Origin: Collinsella sp.
GTDB taxonomy: Bacteria; Actinomycetota; Coriobacteriia; Coriobacteriales; Coriobacteriaceae
Assembly (NCBI GenBank): GCA_019414045.1
Contig: DXMW01000003.1
Span: 1 to 64,000, forward strand
Length of the DNA stretch: 64,000 bases
Direction: 5' to 3'
Shown in pieces: positions 34,199 through 41,944 of the stretch. Below the pieces are notes generated by a model, which saw only the letters and a program-made list of their open reading frames with translations, was not told the DNA's origin and searched no databases. The position numbers were made by a program, and so were the translations under genes. How positions within the stretch are numbered: position 1 is the first letter of the stretch; every line of letters begins with the position of its first letter.

Positions 34199-35056
34199 GT
34201 GGAAACGAATATTCAAAAGATGCAGGTGCTGCTCGAGACCGTGCGCGCCGGCAGTTTTACGCGCGCCGCCGAGCGGCTGAACTATTCGCAGTCGGGCGTG
34301 AGCCGTATGGTGGCCGATCTCGAGGCCGACTGGGGCTTTAAGGTGCTCGATCGCAGCCGCGAGGGCGTGACGCTTTCTGCCGATGGGCGGCAAGTTATGC
34401 CGGCGGTCGAGGCGTTATGCGAGGAATTTGTTCGTTTGCAGCGACGGGTGGATGAGATGCGTGGGCTCATGCGCGGCAAAATCTGCATCGGTACGTTTTC
34501 GAGTGTGGCGACCCACGTGCTGCCGCCGGTGATTGCGCGCTTTCGCGCCGATTATCCGGACGTTGATTACGAGTTACTGATGGGCGACTATTCAGAGATT
34601 GAACAATGGGTGGCGGAGGGCCGTTGTGATCTGGGCTTTATCCCGCATGAGCCCCGAGGAAATGGGATGACATCGCGATCTTTGGTGCGCGACGAGTTGA
34701 TGGCGGTAGTGCCGGTAGACTCCTTGCTTGCTAGTGAGGAGACCGTCTCGCTTGCCGACTTGGCCAACGAGCAGTTTATTCTGCTGGAACGCGGCACCGA
34801 TGACGAGATTACGCCGCTGTTCCGTCGGGCGGGGCTAACGGTGCGCTCAAAACTGTCGACCTGGGATGACTATGCGATTATGGCCATGGTCGAGGACGGC
34901 TTGGGCGTGAGCATCCTTCCGGCGCTCATCTTGCGGCGCTGTCAGTTCAATGTCGCCATTCGTCCGCTCGAGGGACGTCCCCATCGGCAGATTAACGCCG
35001 TATATCGAACAGCCGATGTTTCGCTTGCCGCTGCTCGTTTTCTCGAATACCTCTAA
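34199..35056 (+). CDS. LysR-family transcriptional regulator (divergent from exporter)
   Basis: A 285-residue LTTR with winged-helix region QKMQVLLETVRAGSFTRAAE and NYSQSGVSRMVADLE, and an effector-binding domain from about residue 90. GTG start at 34199 is preferred because GGAGG lies six bases upstream. Divergent from the EamA exporter gene with a 118-bp AT-rich gap, so it probably controls that exporter and itself. A fragment of a related gene is found at 33121. Confidence 0.9.
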   Translation: METNIQKMQVLLETVRAGSFTRAAERLNYSQSGVSRMVADLEADWGFKVLDRSREGVTLSADGRQVMPAVEALCEEFVRLQRRVDEMRGLMRGKICIGTFSSVATHVLPPVIARFRADYPDVDYELLMGDYSEIEQWVAEGRCDLGFIPHEPRGNGMTSRSLVRDELMAVVPVDSLLASEETVSLADLANEQFILLERGTDDEITPLFRRAGLTVRSKLSTWDDYAIMAMVEDGLGVSILPALILRRCQFNVAIRPLEGRPHRQINAVYRTADVSLAAARFLEYL

Positions 35057-35117
35057 ATGGGCGTACGTCGTTGTCGACTTGGGATAAATCTCGGGGTTTG
35101 GCTCACTTTATTTTTGG

Positions 35118-35198
35118 AATTGAACTTTTCGGAATAGCACCGCGCTATACTGCTTGCTAAATTGAACTACGGTTCAATTCGTGTCCTATAAATTGAAC
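35118..35198 (+). promoter_or_regulatory. AATTGAAC operator cluster of the XRE-AlaA gene
   Basis: AATTGAAC occurs at 35118-35125, 35160-35167 and 35191-35198, and in inverted form GTTCAATT at 35172-35179. The middle pair makes a perfect 8-bp dyad with a 4-bp spacer (TACG). They surround the likely -10 (TATACT at 35145) and ribosome site, so the product's own helix-turn-helix domain is the likely binder. Confidence 0.6.
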
Positions 35199-35219
35199 TT
35201 TGCCAGCAAGGAGGTTCCT

Positions 35220-36740
35220 GTGGCCCAAGAGACGTTTAGCGATCGCCTGCGACAGACTATGTCCGATCGCGACGTTCGCCAGTCGGACGTGATCCGCGCA
35301 TCGGAGATGCTCGGCAAAAAACTCGGCAAGAGTCAGATGAGCCAATATGTGAGCGGCAAGACGATTCCGCGGCGTGATGTGGCAGAGCTGCTCGCCCGTA
35401 TTTTGGAGGTCGATGTTACCTGGCTGCTCGCCGGTGACGCCGATCAAGGCGAGACGTCCTCGTCCCATAACGTTGCCAAATTCGAACCTAGTCCTTCAGC
35501 TCAAATTCCAAGGAGCACCACCATGCGTACTTTTTCTAAATCCACCAAGCTCGATAACGTCCTGTATGACGTGCGCGGTCCCGTCGTCGACGAGGCTGCC
35601 CGTATGGAGGACGAGGGCGAGCGCATCCTCAAGCTCAACATCGGTAATCCGGCGCCCTTTGGTTTCCGCACGCCCGATGAGGTCATTAAGGACATGCGCC
35701 AGCAGCTGCCCGACTGCGAAGGCTATTCCAACTCGCGCGGCCTGTTCTCCGCGCGCAAGGCGATCATGCAGTACTCGCAGATCAAGGGCCTGCCCAATGT
35801 TCAGATGGAGCACATCTACACGGGCAACGGCGTGTCCGAGCTCATCCAGCTTTCGATGAACGCGCTGCTCGATAACGGTGACGAGATTCTGATCCCCAGC
35901 CCCGACTATCCGCTCTGGACGGCGTGCGCAACCCTTGCCGGTGGTCATCCCGTACATTATTTGTGTGATGAGCAGGCGGATTGGTATCCCGATCTGGAGG
36001 ATATGGAGTCTAAGATCACGAGCGCGACCAAAGCCCTCGTCATCATCAACCCCAACAACCCCACGGGTTCCGTCTATCCGCGCGAGGTGCTCGAGGGCAT
36101 CGTCGAGGTTGCACGCAGGCATCAGCTGATGATCTTTGCTGATGAGATCTACGACCGCCTGTGCATGGACGGCTACGAGCACGTCTCGATTGCCTCGCTC
36201 GCTCCCGACCTGCCCTGCGTCACCTTTAGCGGCCTTTCCAAGTCGCACATGATTGCGGGCTATCGTATTGGCTGGATGGTGCTTTCGGGCAACCAGCGCT
36301 GCATGAGCGACTTTATTATGGGCATCAACATGCTCTCCAACATGCGCCTGTGCTCCAACGTGCCGGCTCAATCGATCGTTCAGACGGCACTCGGTGGACA
36401 CCAGTCCGTCAACGACTACATCCGTCCCGGCGGCCGTGTCTACGAGCAGCGCAACTTTGTGTATGAGGCGCTCAACAAGATTGACGGCATCTCGGTGGTC
36501 AAGCCGCGTGCGGCGTTCTACATCTTCCCCAAGATGGATGTTAAGAAGTTCAACATCACCGATGACGAGCAGTTTGCCCTTGACCTGCTACACGAGAAGA
36601 AGATCCTGATCACCCGCGGCGGCGGCTTTAACTGGGATGAGCCTGATCACTTCCGCATCGTGTACCTGCCGCGTATGGAAGTGCTCAAAGAGTCGCTCGA
36701 AGACCTTGCCGACTTCTTCGACCATTACCGCCAGAGCTAG
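35220..36740 (+). CDS. XRE-type HTH fused to AlaA-type aminotransferase
   Basis: A 506-residue fusion. Residues about 5-75 form a helix-turn-helix of the Cro/C1 type (DRLRQTMSDRDVRQSDVIRA, then KKLGKSQMSQYVSGKTIP). A 25-residue linker leads to a PLP aminotransferase closely like AlaA, which makes alanine from pyruvate and glutamate. AlaA marks: STKLDNVLYDVRGPV, LNIGNPAPFGF, NPNNPTGS, the PLP lysine in FSGLSKSHMIAGYR and the substrate Arg in HFRIVYLP. GTG start has AAGGAGG five bases upstream. An internal ATG with its own AAGGAG would make a 405-residue stand-alone enzyme. Probably autoregulated through AATTGAAC sites. Confidence 0.92.
   Translation: MAQETFSDRLRQTMSDRDVRQSDVIRASEMLGKKLGKSQMSQYVSGKTIPRRDVAELLARILEVDVTWLLAGDADQGETSSSHNVAKFEPSPSAQIPRSTTMRTFSKSTKLDNVLYDVRGPVVDEAARMEDEGERILKLNIGNPAPFGFRTPDEVIKDMRQQLPDCEGYSNSRGLFSARKAIMQYSQIKGLPNVQMEHIYTGNGVSELIQLSMNALLDNGDEILIPSPDYPLWTACATLAGGHPVHYLCDEQADWYPDLEDMESKITSATKALVIINPNNPTGSVYPREVLEGIVEVARRHQLMIFADEIYDRLCMDGYEHVSIASLAPDLPCVTFSGLSKSHMIAGYRIGWMVLSGNQRCMSDFIMGINMLSNMRLCSNVPAQSIVQTALGGHQSVNDYIRPGGRVYEQRNFVYEALNKIDGISVVKPRAAFYIFPKMDVKKFNITDDEQFALDLLHEKKILITRGGGFNWDEPDHFRIVYLPRMEVLKESLEDLADFFDHYRQS
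35510..35525 (+). promoter_or_regulatory. Internal ribosome site and ATG for stand-alone AlaA
   Basis: AAGGAG at 35510-35515 lies seven bases before the in-frame ATG 35523 (MRTFSKSTKLDN), exactly where AlaA proteins begin. From here the frame codes 405 residues, the normal AlaA length. Either translation yields both products, or this is the relic of the native start before the HTH was fused. Confidence 0.6.
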
Positions 36741-36763
36741 TGGGATAGAAGCTCCGCACTATG

Positions 36764-36804
36764 AAAAGCTCCCTGCAGTTGTTTTGCTGCAGGGAGCTTT
36801 CTTG
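36764..36804 (+). terminator. Intrinsic terminator
   Basis: AAAAGCTCCCTGCAG / CTGCAGGGAGCTTTCTT, 24 bp after the fusion gene's stop and before the convergent deformylase gene. Confidence 0.85.
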
Positions 36805-36815
36805 AATCGGCGGAA

Positions 36816-37226
36816 CTATATAACGACGCCGTTGCAATGATCGATTTCGTGTTGGATGATCTCGGCGGTGTAGCCCGAGAAGTTTTTGATGCGGTGGACG
36901 AAGTTTTCGTCCAAATACTTCACCTTAATGCGGCGATAGCGGGTGCAGGGACGCTCGCCGATCAGCGAGAGGCAGCCTTCGCTCGTCTGATAGGCATTGA
37001 CCTGCTCAAGAATTTGAGGGTTGTACATCAGGAGCGCCCTGTTGCCGTCCTTTACGCAGATGATGCGTTTGCGCACGCCAATCATATTGGCGGCGAGGCC
37101 CACGCACTCGTGCTCATGCTCATGGAGCGTATCCAGGAGATCCTGTCCGGTCGCGGCGTCGTCGGATCCCGCGTCTTCGGAAGGCAGACGCAAAAAGAAC
37201 TCGGATTTCATGATGGGTTTGATCAT
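36816..37226 (-). CDS. def: Peptide deformylase (intact metal site)
   Basis: A 136-residue peptide deformylase that removes the formyl group from nascent proteins. Metal-site motifs are EGCLS (83-87) and HEIDH (126-130). Motif 1 reads GLAANMIG (43-50) with Met where many have Gln, as in the short clostridial-type enzymes. ATG 37226 (MIKPIM) has GAGGAG eight bases upstream; longer upstream frame rejected. It is the active partner to the Glu-less paralogue at 31437. Convergent with the XRE-AlaA gene. Confidence 0.88.
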   Translation of the reverse strand: MIKPIMKSEFFLRLPSEDAGSDDAATGQDLLDTLHEHEHECVGLAANMIGVRKRIICVKDGNRALLMYNPQILEQVNAYQTSEGCLSLIGERPCTRYRRIKVKYLDENFVHRIKNFSGYTAEIIQHEIDHCNGVVI

Positions 37227-37430
37227 GGCGGGCTCCTCATGTCTCATGCTTTCGTGGACTTTTAATAATAGCGCGGAAGGAAAGCTGCGCGTCCGCGTTA
37301 CAATCTTTCGACGTTGGACCATGTTGCCAGACTCGTCGCGTGCGGCGTCTGGCGTAAGTCTAGGGCTCATTCTCGCCCTGGACTGTTCCTCTGGGGCGAT
37401 GTGACTGTCGTTCCAAGAGGAAGGAAATGC

Positions 37431-38846
37431 ATGGGAAGCAAATCTCAGCAGCAAGTTCAGACAACGCCATCGGCCACTTCGGCGTTTCTCGCCGTAATGT
37501 ATATCGCAGCCTTTGTTGCCGCCTTTAACGAGAACATCATTAACGTGGCGTTGCACGACATCATGGCGGCCTTTTCGGTGAGTGCCACCACGGCGCAGTG
37601 GCTTGTTTCGGGCTACATGATCGTGACGTCGATCTTTACGGCCATCATGGCCTTTCTTTCCGGTCGTTTCTCGACGCGCAAGCTGCTGTTTTTCGCATGC
37701 GGATGCCTGGTCGCCGGAGAAGTCCTGTGCCTGGTCGCCCCGTCGTTTAGCGTTTTGCTACCAAGTCGTATTTTGCAGGCTGCGGGATCGGGCATCTTGT
37801 TCCCGCTCATGATGAACGTGGTGCTGTCTTGCGCTCCGCGCGAGAAGCTCGGTCTGTATCTGAGCCTGGGCGGTGCCTGCATTACGCTAGGGCCGGCGTT
37901 TGGGCCCGTGATTAGTGGTCTTATGTGCACGTTGTTTGGCTGGAGGGCGGTGTTCGTAGTGCCGCTGGTGGGCGGTGTCGTGGTCGCCGCGGCGGCAGCA
38001 AAGCTCGTTCGGAATGTCGGAGAGCGCTCGAACACCACGCTTGATATTCTGTCGGTTGTTTTGCTTGCCGCCGGCATTACGGCATTTGTGTATTCCGTAG
38101 GCGAGTTCTCGACCAATCTGATTGCCGGTGTCGTGGCGCTTTTCGCCGTCATTGTGCTGCTCGGCCTGTTTGCGGCCCGTCAGCTCAAACTCGTGCATCC
38201 GGTGCTTAACGTGCGTCCCATGGCGAGCGTTCGTTTTTGGCCTGCGTGTTTGCTTGTGGTGGTGTCGATGATGACAACGTTCTCGATGAGCGTTTTGTTG
38301 CCGCTCTATTTTGAGGGCGCATACGGCATGACCGCACTTGTTGCGGGCCTGCTCATTTTGCCGGCGATTGCCTGCAACGCCGTGACCTCGATTGTGGGCG
38401 GACGCGTGATGGACGCCCGTGGCGCATGGCCGCTGCTGCCGGTCGGCTTTGCCCTGATTGCCGTGGGGCAGATCGCAATCTCAGTGACGGCGGCAAGTAT
38501 GAACATCGGCGTCGTCGTGGCGCTGACCGTTGTGGTGTATGCCGGAGTCGGTTTGGTGCTGAGCCCCTCGCAGACGGCCGGTTTGGAGACGCTGTCTGCC
38601 GCTGAGCATCCTCACGGAACGGCATTGCTCAACACGTGGAACATGATTGCCGCATCGTTTGGTCCGTCGCTGTTTATCGGCCTGCTCTCGAGTTCTGCGG
38701 CGACTGCCGGCGCCGCTGGCGCTGCGACCGACGTTGCCCAGGCGATTGGATTTGCAGCTGCCGTACGTGTGGCGGCTGTAATTGCCGTGGTCGGGTTCGC
38801 GACGTCGCTGGTGTACGCTCGTCGCGAGTCGCACATGTCGCATTAA
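37431..38846 (+). CDS. MFS drug/metabolite exporter (DHA2/EmrB type)
   Basis: A 471-residue major facilitator with about 14 membrane helices. Typical EmrB features: NENIINVALHDIMAAF in helix 1, WLVSGYMIVTSIFTAIMAFL in helix 2, FGRFSTRK-like GRFSTRK in the 2-3 loop, and GPAFGPVISG antiporter motif C. Exports toxic compounds or metabolites with proton exchange. ATG follows GGAAGGAA. The 200-bp leader holds a hairpin (AGTCTAGGGC / GCCCTGGACT, 37357-37384), a possible control point. Confidence 0.9.
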   Translation: MGSKSQQQVQTTPSATSAFLAVMYIAAFVAAFNENIINVALHDIMAAFSVSATTAQWLVSGYMIVTSIFTAIMAFLSGRFSTRKLLFFACGCLVAGEVLCLVAPSFSVLLPSRILQAAGSGILFPLMMNVVLSCAPREKLGLYLSLGGACITLGPAFGPVISGLMCTLFGWRAVFVVPLVGGVVVAAAAAKLVRNVGERSNTTLDILSVVLLAAGITAFVYSVGEFSTNLIAGVVALFAVIVLLGLFAARQLKLVHPVLNVRPMASVRFWPACLLVVVSMMTTFSMSVLLPLYFEGAYGMTALVAGLLILPAIACNAVTSIVGGRVMDARGAWPLLPVGFALIAVGQIAISVTAASMNIGVVVALTVVVYAGVGLVLSPSQTAGLETLSAAEHPHGTALLNTWNMIAASFGPSLFIGLLSSSAATAGAAGAATDVAQAIGFAAAVRVAAVIAVVGFATSLVYARRESHMSH

Positions 38847-38998
38847 TGTGTGCACATAGATTCTGCAGCTAGATTGGATGGCGACACCATAAACTAATGG
38901 ACGTTTTGCCGAGAGGCATGAATGTTTAAAGCGCAAAGAGTGCGCGACGGGCCCCGCGAATGGGGCGATGATGCCCGAGAGGGCCAAGAAGGAGTCTC

Positions 38999-39898
38999 AT
39001 GTCCGAGAACGAAGAGATCATGAACGAGACCGAGAACGAGACCATGGCTGCCGAGGTCGAGGCAGTCGAGACCGTGGAGACCGAAGCTGCCGAGGTTGAG
39101 GCTGCTGCCGAGGTTTCCGCCGAGGAGGAGGCCGAGGTTGTCGAGGCCGCCGTTGATTACGATGACGAAGAGCTGATGGACAAGATGCAGAAGGCCGCCC
39201 GCCTGCTGCGTAGCCGTCGCTTTGCTATTTCCAAGGAGGAGGAGGCCAAGGCCGAGCGTATGGCGAACATCGAGCGCGCCATCAAGCTTCTTGACCTCAA
39301 GCCCAAGATGGAGCAGAAGGAAATGTCCGACCTGCTGGGCATGCGCCTTCGTGAGCTCGATGGTCTGATGGCCGAGGCCGAGGCTGCTGACCTGGTCGGC
39401 CGCATCGACGACGCCGAGGGCGATATGCGCAAGATCGTTGTCTTCGCTGCCGAGGATGCCGCTGAGGGCCTGGTCGAGCTTGCCAATAAGAAGGAGAAGC
39501 TCCTGCCCGAGCTTTCTTACGAGGAGGCCACCGAGCTGATGGCCGCTCTCGATAAGGTCATCGCTCCGCTCGTCGCCATGGGCCTGGACGAGGACCGCGG
39601 TCCTCGCGGCGGTCGTGACGATCGCGGTGGCCGTGGCGGCGACCGTGGCGGTCGCGGCGGCTTTGGCGATCGCGGTGGCCGTGGCGGTCGTGGTGGCGAT
39701 CGCGGTGGCCGTGGCGGCTTTGGTGACCGTGGCGGCGACCGTGGCGGTCGCGGCGGCTTTGGTGGCAACCGTGGTGGCTATGGCGATCGCGGTGGCAACC
39801 GTGGCGGCTTCGGCGGCAACCGTGGTAACGACCGCGGCGGTCGCGGTGGCGATCGTGGCGGCCGCAACGGTGGCGGCTTCCGCGGCAACCGCTTTTAG
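38999..39898 (+). CDS. Acidic protein with RGG-repeat RNA-binding tail
   Basis: A 299-residue protein in three parts. Residues 1-60 are very acidic and disordered (many E, A and V). Residues about 60-200 are folded and helical (MDKMQKAARLLRSRRFAISKEE, MSDLLGMRLRELDGLMAEAE), resembling a winged-helix or MarR-like unit. Residues about 200-299 are an RGG domain of GGRGG, GGFGDRGG, GGNRGG repeats ending GGFRGNRF. RGG domains bind RNA and promote condensates; in bacteria they are usual on DEAD helicases and cold-shock-like proteins. AAGGAG precedes the ATG. Probably translation- or RNA-linked; exact function unknown. Confidence 0.8.
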   Translation: MSENEEIMNETENETMAAEVEAVETVETEAAEVEAAAEVSAEEEAEVVEAAVDYDDEELMDKMQKAARLLRSRRFAISKEEEAKAERMANIERAIKLLDLKPKMEQKEMSDLLGMRLRELDGLMAEAEAADLVGRIDDAEGDMRKIVVFAAEDAAEGLVELANKKEKLLPELSYEEATELMAALDKVIAPLVAMGLDEDRGPRGGRDDRGGRGGDRGGRGGFGDRGGRGGRGGDRGGRGGFGDRGGDRGGRGGFGGNRGGYGDRGGNRGGFGGNRGNDRGGRGGDRGGRNGGGFRGNRF

Positions 39899-39900
39899 GG

Positions 39901-39927
39901 GTTACGCGGTTCTACGAACCGCGTAAC
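39901..39927. repeat. Perfect 11-bp-arm hairpin just after the RGG gene
   Basis: GTTACGCGGTT / AACCGCGTAAC, loop CTACG, starting three bases past the stop codon. No T-run; a true terminator follows at 39970. Confidence 0.65.
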
Positions 39928-39969
39928 TAGTTGACGCTGCGCGCCACCCAGGGCGACAATTTGTCATTC

Positions 39970-40011
39970 AAAAGGCAAGGCATGACCAGAAGGTCTATGC
40001 CTTGCCTTTTT
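39970..40011 (+). terminator. Intrinsic terminator of the RGG gene
   Basis: AAAAGGCAAGGCAT / ATGCCTTGCCTTTTT with a 13-nt loop. Confidence 0.85.
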
Positions 40012-40076
40012 CATGCCAACTTGTTCGCCCTGGGCGGCGCTCGCTGGCGTTGCCAAAACATCGGCGTTGCCTTGAT

Positions 40077-40118
40077 CAAAACCTGCCAAAAAGGGACAGG
40101 TTTATTTTGGTCGGTTTT
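40077..40118. repeat. GGGACAG palindrome, CCTGCC subfamily, third copy
   Basis: AACCTGCCAAAA / TTTTGGTCGGTT around AGGGACAGGTTTA; near-identical centre to the copy at 20291. First of three consecutive palindromes filling the gap between the convergent RGG and pdxT genes. Confidence 0.75.
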
Positions 40119-40146
40119 ATCTGAGCAAACGTGGTTGTCTATCGCA

Positions 40147-40208
40147 ATGTAGTCGTTGGGAACGTTCTTGTTTGAGTAGTCGTGTAAGAGCGACCCCAAT
40201 GACTACAT
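40147..40208. repeat. 62-bp palindromic element
   Basis: ATGTAGTCGTTGGG / CCCAATGACTACAT, 14-bp arms with one mismatch, 34-bp loop. Second of the three-element cluster. Confidence 0.7.
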
Positions 40209-40213
40209 AGCAT

Positions 40214-40277
40214 GAGAGTGGATAATCTCCCGGTTTGAGCCTGCATCCAAGCTTGAAGTGGGAGATTATCCGCTCTC
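40214..40277. repeat. 64-bp palindromic element
   Basis: GAGAGTGGATAATCTCCC / GGGAGATTATCCGCTCTC, 18-bp arms with one mismatch, 28-bp loop. Third of the cluster, ending 23 bp from the pdxT stop codon. Confidence 0.75.
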
Positions 40278-40300
40278 GTTTCGTTTGTTGATTTCGATGC

Positions 40301-40888
40301 CTACATTTGTAGGAACAGTTCGTGGAGGCGGGTGTCGTCGTCGAGTTCGGGGTGGAAGGTCACGCCGAGTTGTTTGCCTTGGCGCGCGGCGACGATGCGA
40401 CCATCGACCTCTGCCAGGGCCTTGGCGTCGCCGTGGACCTCGACGATGCGGGGTGCGCGGATAAACGTCAGTGGCACTTCACCGTCGATGCCGTCTACCT
40501 GTCCCTTGGTTCGAAAGCTGCCGAGCTGTCTGCCGTAGGCATTGCGCTCGACAAGTACATCCATGGTCGCTAAACGCGGCGTCCCCTTATCGTCGTGGGC
40601 GGCAAGATCGCGCGCCAATAGAATCAAGCCGGCGCAGGTGCCCAGGACGGGCATGCCCTCAACAATGCGGGCGCGAAGCCCGTCGAGCATGCCAAGCTCG
40701 GCAAGCAGCTTGCCCTGAACGGTGGACTCGCCGCCGGGAAGTACCAGGCGGTCAAAGTTCTGTTGTAAATCGGCCGCCTGCCTCAGCTCAACACAACGTG
40801 CGCCGAGCTCGGACAGCCTCGCCTCGTGCTCGGCAAAAGCGCCTTGGACCGCCAGCACGGCGACCGTCTGGCCTGCATAATCGCTCAT
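40301..40888 (-). CDS. pdxT: PLP synthase glutaminase subunit
   Basis: A 195-residue class I glutaminase that supplies ammonia to PdxS for pyridoxal-5'-phosphate synthesis. Present are VLAVQGAFAEHE, LVLPGGEST, nucleophile Cys in GTCAGLILLA and the catalytic His/Glu in FHPELDDD. It follows pdxS by 20 bp on the same strand, forming the usual pdxST operon, and is followed by the palindrome cluster. Confidence 0.95.
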   Translation of the reverse strand: MSDYAGQTVAVLAVQGAFAEHEARLSELGARCVELRQAADLQQNFDRLVLPGGESTVQGKLLAELGMLDGLRARIVEGMPVLGTCAGLILLARDLAAHDDKGTPRLATMDVLVERNAYGRQLGSFRTKGQVDGIDGEVPLTFIRAPRIVEVHGDAKALAEVDGRIVAARQGKQLGVTFHPELDDDTRLHELFLQM

Positions 40889-40908
40889 GTGCGATCCTTT
40901 CTGCCGGA

Positions 40909-41799
40909 CTAGCGTCCGCGCTCCTCCATGATGATCTTGATCTCGTCAGCGTTGATACCGACCATGGCCTCGCCCAGGTCCTCAGAAAGCTCGGCAATGA
41001 GCTTGGCGTCGGTGAAGTTTGCCACAGCCTTAACGATGGCGGCGGCGCGTTTGGCGTGGTCGCCGCTCTTAAAGATGCCCGAGCCGACAAAGACGCCCTC
41101 GGCACCCAGCTGCATCATCAGCGCGGCGTCCGCGGGGGTTGCTACACCGCCGGCGGCAAAGTTCACCACGGGAAGCTTGCCCGTGGCATGGACCTCGCGC
41201 ACAAGCTCGACTGGAACTTGCAGTTGCTTAGCTGCCTCAAAGAGCTCGTCATCGCGCAGAGCAGCAACGTCGCGGATTTGCTTTTGAATCTTGCGCATGT
41301 GGCGCACGGCTTGGACGACGTCGCCCGTGCCCGGCTCGCCCTTGGTGCGAATCATTGTGGCGCCCTCGGCAACACGGCGCAACGCTTCGCCCAGATCGCG
41401 GGCACCGCAGACAAACGGGACGTCAAACTGGGTCTTATCGATGTGGTAGACATCGTCGGCGGGGGAGAGAACCTCGGACTCATCGATGTAGTCGATCTCG
41501 ATGGCCTGCAGGATCTGCGCCTCGACGATGTGACCGATGCGGCACTTGGCCATGACGGGGATGGAGACGGCCTCTTGAATGCCCTTGATCATCTTGGGGT
41601 CACTCATGCGCGACACGCCGCCGGCGGCGCGGATGTCGGCCGGGATGCGCTCGAGAGCCATGACGGCGCAGGCGCCTGCCTCCTCGGCGATACGTGCCTG
41701 CTCGGGCGTGGTGACGTCCATGATGACGCCGCCCTTGAGCATCTGCGCGAGCTCGCGATTGAGTTTGACGCGATCTGCCTTGCTGGTCTGTTCTGCCAT
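40909..41799 (-). CDS. pdxS: PLP synthase lyase subunit
   Basis: A 296-residue TIM-barrel that makes pyridoxal-5'-phosphate from ribose-5-phosphate, glyceraldehyde-3-phosphate and PdxT-derived ammonia, as a dodecamer. Highly conserved: QMLKGGVIMDV, GACAVMALERIPAD, MAKCRIGH, TKGEPGTG, AAGGVATPADAALMMQLGAEG. ATG follows AGGGAG. Divergent from its MocR regulator with two direct repeats between. Confidence 0.97.
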   Translation of the reverse strand: MAEQTSKADRVKLNRELAQMLKGGVIMDVTTPEQARIAEEAGACAVMALERIPADIRAAGGVSRMSDPKMIKGIQEAVSIPVMAKCRIGHIVEAQILQAIEIDYIDESEVLSPADDVYHIDKTQFDVPFVCGARDLGEALRRVAEGATMIRTKGEPGTGDVVQAVRHMRKIQKQIRDVAALRDDELFEAAKQLQVPVELVREVHATGKLPVVNFAAGGVATPADAALMMQLGAEGVFVGSGIFKSGDHAKRAAAIVKAVANFTDAKLIAELSEDLGEAMVGINADEIKIIMEERGR

Positions 41800-41889
41800 G
41801 GTTGCTCCCTTGGTTGGCATGTGCATTGCTTGACGGAAAATCCTATCGGGGAGCTGGGCATGGCAAAATACTCAGTTTTCGAGATAATA

Positions 41890-41933
41890 ATAAGGTCAGC
41901 TTAATACCAGATTGAACAGCTCGATAAGGTCAG
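41890..41933. promoter_or_regulatory. Direct repeats: probable PdxR binding sites
   Basis: ATAAGGTCAG occurs at 41890-41899 and 41924-41933 (34 bp apart) between pdxS and the divergent MocR gene. PdxR-type regulators are known to bind directly repeated sites in this position. Confidence 0.65.
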
Positions 41934-41944
41934 GTGATATACTC

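Noticed and set aside
41890..41933. Promoter-only reading of the ATAAGGTCAG repeats
   Set aside because: The two copies are direct repeats 34 bp apart in the divergent gap, better explained as PdxR sites than as two -10 boxes.
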